The position numbers and the translations under genes were made by a program. A DNA stretch of 64,000 bases, from contig CAUYUJ010009558.1 of the NCBI GenBank assembly GCA_963575745.1, positions 201,779 to 265,778 on the forward strand, given 5' to 3'. The stretch is from Prorocentrum cordatum. Its lineage: Eukaryota > Sar > Dinophyceae > Prorocentrales > Prorocentraceae. A model generated the notes under the pieces. The model was not told the DNA's origin, searched no databases, and was given only the letters and a program-made list of their open reading frames with translations. This document shows, piece after piece, positions 61,106-64,000 of the stretch (the stretch's first letter is position 1; each line of letters starts with the position of its first letter).

Positions 61106-61640
61106 CGCTCCCACGATGCCCCTTAACTGCTCCCGAGAGGCCCCCGAGAGCGCTCCCACCAGATACATGATCCCTCATGCAAAGACGGGGACCTCAGTGA
61201 GGCCACGGCTTCCCTTTGTCATCAGGGTCAGGTGCTCTGTTCTCTCGATGACCCAGGGCAAGACGCAACATGTCGCCTCCCAGAGGTCCGAAGCTCCATC
61301 GGCGGTGGAAAAACCTCCCTTTAGTAAACCTCCGTTTAGTGAGAAAAACCTCAGACCGAAACCGGCGGACCTGGACCCGCAAAAATGACGGCCGCGACGC
61401 CCTCTCGCGAACCGAAAACTGCCAATTCGCTAATCGACGTGTCAGGGTAGGAGGTCGTTCCATCTCCGATGCATCGGAGGTGGTGCGGCTGCCTCCTCGC
61501 GCGCCTTGATGCGCGCCTCAAGTGCCATCATCTGGCGTCGAGCGCCAAACGGCTACCGAGCGTCCCTGCGCACCGCTCCCGTGGAGGGTCGGGGCGGGTG
61601 CTGTTCGGCGGCACGCAGGAGTGACCCCGGGCCAGTACAG

Positions 61641-61728
61641 TAGTGACCTCTGGTGCGCGGCTTTCTGGTCGTGGTCTGCTCGCTCGCGTGTTGGCCCCGC
61701 GCGGCCCCCGAACACCAAAGGTCACTCC
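61641..61728. mobile_element. Inverted-repeat element, GAGTGACCTCTGG family, copy 2
   Basis: AGTGACCTCTGGTGCGCGGC at the left and CCAAAGGTCACT at the right, as at 24,469-24,593. Confidence 0.55.
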
Positions 61729-61741
61729 GGAAGAGGGTCGC

Positions 61742-62440
61742 TCTGAGGTGTCGCCGAGCTGTACAGCCCAGGAGGTGCGATGACCAAGACACGACTCGCC
61801 TCAGAAGGCTGCGCCAGCCTTCCGGCGATGTCCTGAGCGAGCGCTGGGCCAGTCCTGGCCTCACGGACTCACGCGTGTGAACGAGGGTCAGGATCTGGGC
61901 CAGCCTGCTGGAAGGACCGCTGAGGAAAGACTTGGCGAGGCAATCGAACTGAGGTTTCTGAATGATCGGAGCAGCTGTAGGCGCGCTCGGTTCCAAGCGC
62001 GTCTTTCAAACATCAGTCTACCCCACGCTCATACAGCAGACATGTTTGGTGTCGTGGGCTGTGTAAGGGTTTGTTTCCAAGAGTCCTTCCGTGGAATGTT
62101 CTACTTCGTAGATGTCGGAGTGCGCGGGTCATAGCAGGTATCGGCAAGGTATACACCAGAAGGAGATGCCACCAACCACGCGTAAGTGATCTCGGCTCCG
62201 CTACCAATGTGAAACCCACGGGTGGGTTGTGATGCACTGGTTACCTAAAGGATGATGGTACTTGGCCAGGTCGCGAAAGAACGGGAAAACATATTTCATG
62301 ATCCCCGGTTAATGATACATTCACCAACGTAAGTTACCATGTACAGGCCAATGGGGCACAAGTGCCTAAGAGCCAATCCAGCCGCGGCGAGCACTGTTCC
62401 TGTTATGTGCTCTGTCCATAACAAGTGTCCTTGGCATTCC
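61742..62440. other. No gene recognised
   Basis: Lower-GC stretch without long frames, repeats or element ends. Confidence 0.45.
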
Positions 62441-62444
62441 TCCA

Positions 62445-62550
62445 TCCTCCTCCTCCTCCTCCTCCTCCTCCTCCTCCTCCTCCTACTCCTCCTCCTCCTC
62501 CTCCTCCTCCTCCTCCTCCTCCTCCTCCTCCTCCCCCTCCTCTTCCTCCT
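62445..62550. repeat. (TCC)n microsatellite
   Basis: Near-pure TCC array. Confidence 0.9.
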
Positions 62551-62740
62551 CGGCTGCCTCGGCCCTGGGCCCTCGAGCATTTCTCCTCGCCCATCTCTCT
62601 CCTCCCTCCCCCTCTTCCTTCTCGCCCCCCCTCGAGAAGCGGACGAGCGATCGCGCGATGCAGGTCCAGCCGGCCCAGCCCCGAGAGCGCAGCGCGGGGA
62701 GGGCCCTCGTGAGTCTCAGTGGGAGATGCGGCTGTTTGCA

Positions 62741-62900
62741 GGGGCTCTGGGACACAAATAAATATACACAAATAAAAGGATCCCTTATATGTTCCAACAT
62801 GTTCTGGCTTTCTTTGTAATCCCCCCCCGCGCGTCCCATATTTTCCAATATTTTCCTGGGGGTCGACGATTAATTGTGTCTGTGTTTTTGCCCCTCCTGA
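62741..62900 (+). mobile_element. GGGACACACAAATAAA repeat, copy 5
   Basis: GGGACACAAATAAATATACA at the left; TCGACGATTAATTGTGTCTG and TTGCCCCTCCTGA at the right. Confidence 0.65.
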
Positions 62901-62959
62901 ATGTTGCAGGCCGAAGCTGTCGGCACGAGGGGGCACAGGTCATCAGGGGCTGGTGCGGG

Positions 62960-63170
62960 GGCACTTCTGCTGCATCCCCAGAGGACCTTGTCTGTCCCGT
63001 CGCGGCCCTATCCGCGTCGAGTCTGTGCCGAATCCATGTCGGACTCGTCGGACCCCGCGTCGAATCCGCGTTGAATCCGCGTCGGATCCACGCCAAATCC
63101 GCGTCGAGTCCGCATCGAGCCCACGTCGGACAAAAGAAAAGACACCAATTTTGGGAACAGGCGAGGCCCC
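62960..63170 (+). repeat. CCGCGTCGAAT minisatellite element, copy 2
   Basis: Degenerate AATCCGCGTCGAGTC units framed by CTTGTCTGTCCCGTCGC and AGACACCAATTTTGGGAACA, matching 45,770-45,985. Confidence 0.6.
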
Positions 63171-63369
63171 CCGAAGATGCAACGTACGAGTAGATGCCGA
63201 AATCGAAAGTTCTCCCGCCATTCATCTGGGATGGGAAGGCAAAATCCGTTCGAAACGAATCCTGGGACCCCTCCTGGGAGGGTCCATCCTCGTCCGGCTG
63301 TTGTTCCGTATCGGCTCTTGACCGCCGGGGGCCTGGAATGGGCCTCGAGATCTCGCGATCACTCGAGGG

Positions 63370-63445
63370 TCTTCTTCTCCTCCTCCTCCTCCTCCGCCTC
63401 CTCCTCCTCCTCATTATCCCTCCTCCCTCCTCCCTCCTCCTCCTC
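63370..63445. repeat. (TCC)n microsatellite, probably intronic
   Basis: In minus-strand sense it follows the GCGAGG donor-like end of gene D exon 2. Confidence 0.85.
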
Positions 63446-63447
63446 GC

Positions 63448-63959
63448 CCTCGAGAACGACAAGAAGGAGCCCGACCGATGCTGCTCGATGTCGCTGATCC
63501 GCCGCGCCACGCTGCCGCGCACCAGGGCGGCGTCCCGGCCGAGCACGGGGTGCCTCGCAAAGGCACGCCGCCGCCGTTGTCGTCGTCGACTCGCGACGGT
63601 GTGATGATGGAGGCTCGGACGTTGAGGTTTGGGCACCGCCGAGAGGTCGTTGTCGTCGTCGTCGTCGTCGTCGTCGTCGTAGTCGCGGCCATGGGCGTCG
63701 TGGCCGTGATCCTGACGACCTGACGTCGTCGTCGCGGTCCTTGTGATCCTCGCCGTCTCGTCGTCTTCGCCGTCGCCGTCGCCGCCGCCGCCGCCGCCCC
63801 GTCGCGGAGGCCCCGGCTGCTCTCGGGGGACGTACTCACCCAGACCAGCCCAAGCCCAGGTCGGCCAGGGCCCTGTCGCGAATCCCGGCCAGCCGCTCAG
63901 TAGCGCCCAAGCCCGAGCCAGCGGAGGGCGGAACAGGGGAATCGGCCAGCCAGAGGTTC
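63448..63959 (-). CDS. Gene D: two exons of an unidentified protein
   Basis: Exon 1 (63,959-63,840) follows a CACAG acceptor formed by the end of a MITE-4 copy. It reads NLWLADSPVPPSAGSGLGAT then ERLAGIRDRALADLGLGWS. A canonical donor (G then GTGAGTACG) opens an intron 63,839-63,554. The acceptor TTTGCGAG joins exon 2 (63,553-63,448) in phase: HPVLGRDAALVRGSVARRIS then DIEQHRSGSFLSFSR. Exon 2 meets a GC donor (AGG then GCGAGG) before a TCC microsatellite. The intron contains GTC/GCC repeats. Both segments have varied, GC-ending codons unlike the neighbouring repeats. No domain is recognised. The gene continues upstream beyond the window and probably downstream past the TCC tract. Confidence 0.55.
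63590..63790. repeat. (GTC)n and (GCC/GTC)n repeats in gene D intron
   Basis: GTC array at 63,648-63,682 and GTC/GCC repeats at 63,745-63,800. Confidence 0.85.
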
Positions 63960-64000
63960 CTGTGGCAACTCATGGGAGCTTCCCGTGCCATCTTGCGGGC
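63955..64000. mobile_element. MITE-4 copy D, cut by the window end
   Basis: GTTCCTGTGGCAACTCATGG and AGCTTCCCGTGCCATCTTGC are the left end of the MITE-4 family. In minus-strand sense its last bases, TTGCCACAG, are the acceptor of gene D exon 1. Confidence 0.65.

Overview
The window looks like nuclear DNA of a dinoflagellate. This is inferred from very high GC, three non-LTR retrotransposon (LINE) copies, very dense trinucleotide microsatellites, short Ala/Arg-rich exons and GC-AG as well as GT-AG introns. A Prorocentrum-type genome is possible, but the species cannot be fixed from sequence alone. I found no bacterial operon, rRNA, tRNA, CRISPR array or spliced-leader gene. Most long open frames are translations of microsatellites (GGA/TCC, GAT/CAT, TG/CA, GAC/GTC) or of a 90-bp satellite and are not genes.

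Layout. 0-10 kb: small inverted-repeat elements (MITEs) and microsatellites, no convincing gene. 10.7-11.9 kb: gene A (minus; EF-hand motif, Ala/Pro-rich), split by a foldback element. 13.2-14.8 kb: 90-bp satellite array A. 17.9-18.7 kb: gene B (minus), split by a second copy of the same foldback. 19.0-23.6 kb: a minus-strand LINE that has lost its reverse transcriptase, sitting inside a TG/CA microsatellite. 24.8-28.0 kb: gene C (minus), several short exons separated by MITE-derived introns. 35.8-38.3 kb: satellite array B, in inverted orientation to A. 46.7-49.6 kb: a 5'-truncated LINE between two TCC tracts. 51.6-58.2 kb: an apparently full-length LINE with ORF1 and ORF2, between two TCC tracts. 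63.4-64.0 kb: gene D (minus), whose first visible exon starts exactly at a MITE end.

Two systems stand out. (1) Inverted-repeat elements of at least three families coincide with introns. Removing them joins different reading frames in phase in genes A, B and C, and a MITE end supplies the acceptor in gene D. This is what intron-generating transposons (introners) should look like. (2) All three LINEs lie inside microsatellites, two with recognisable target duplications, which suggests microsatellite-directed insertion. All host-gene exons I can support lie on the minus strand; the two coding-competent LINE copies are on the plus strand.
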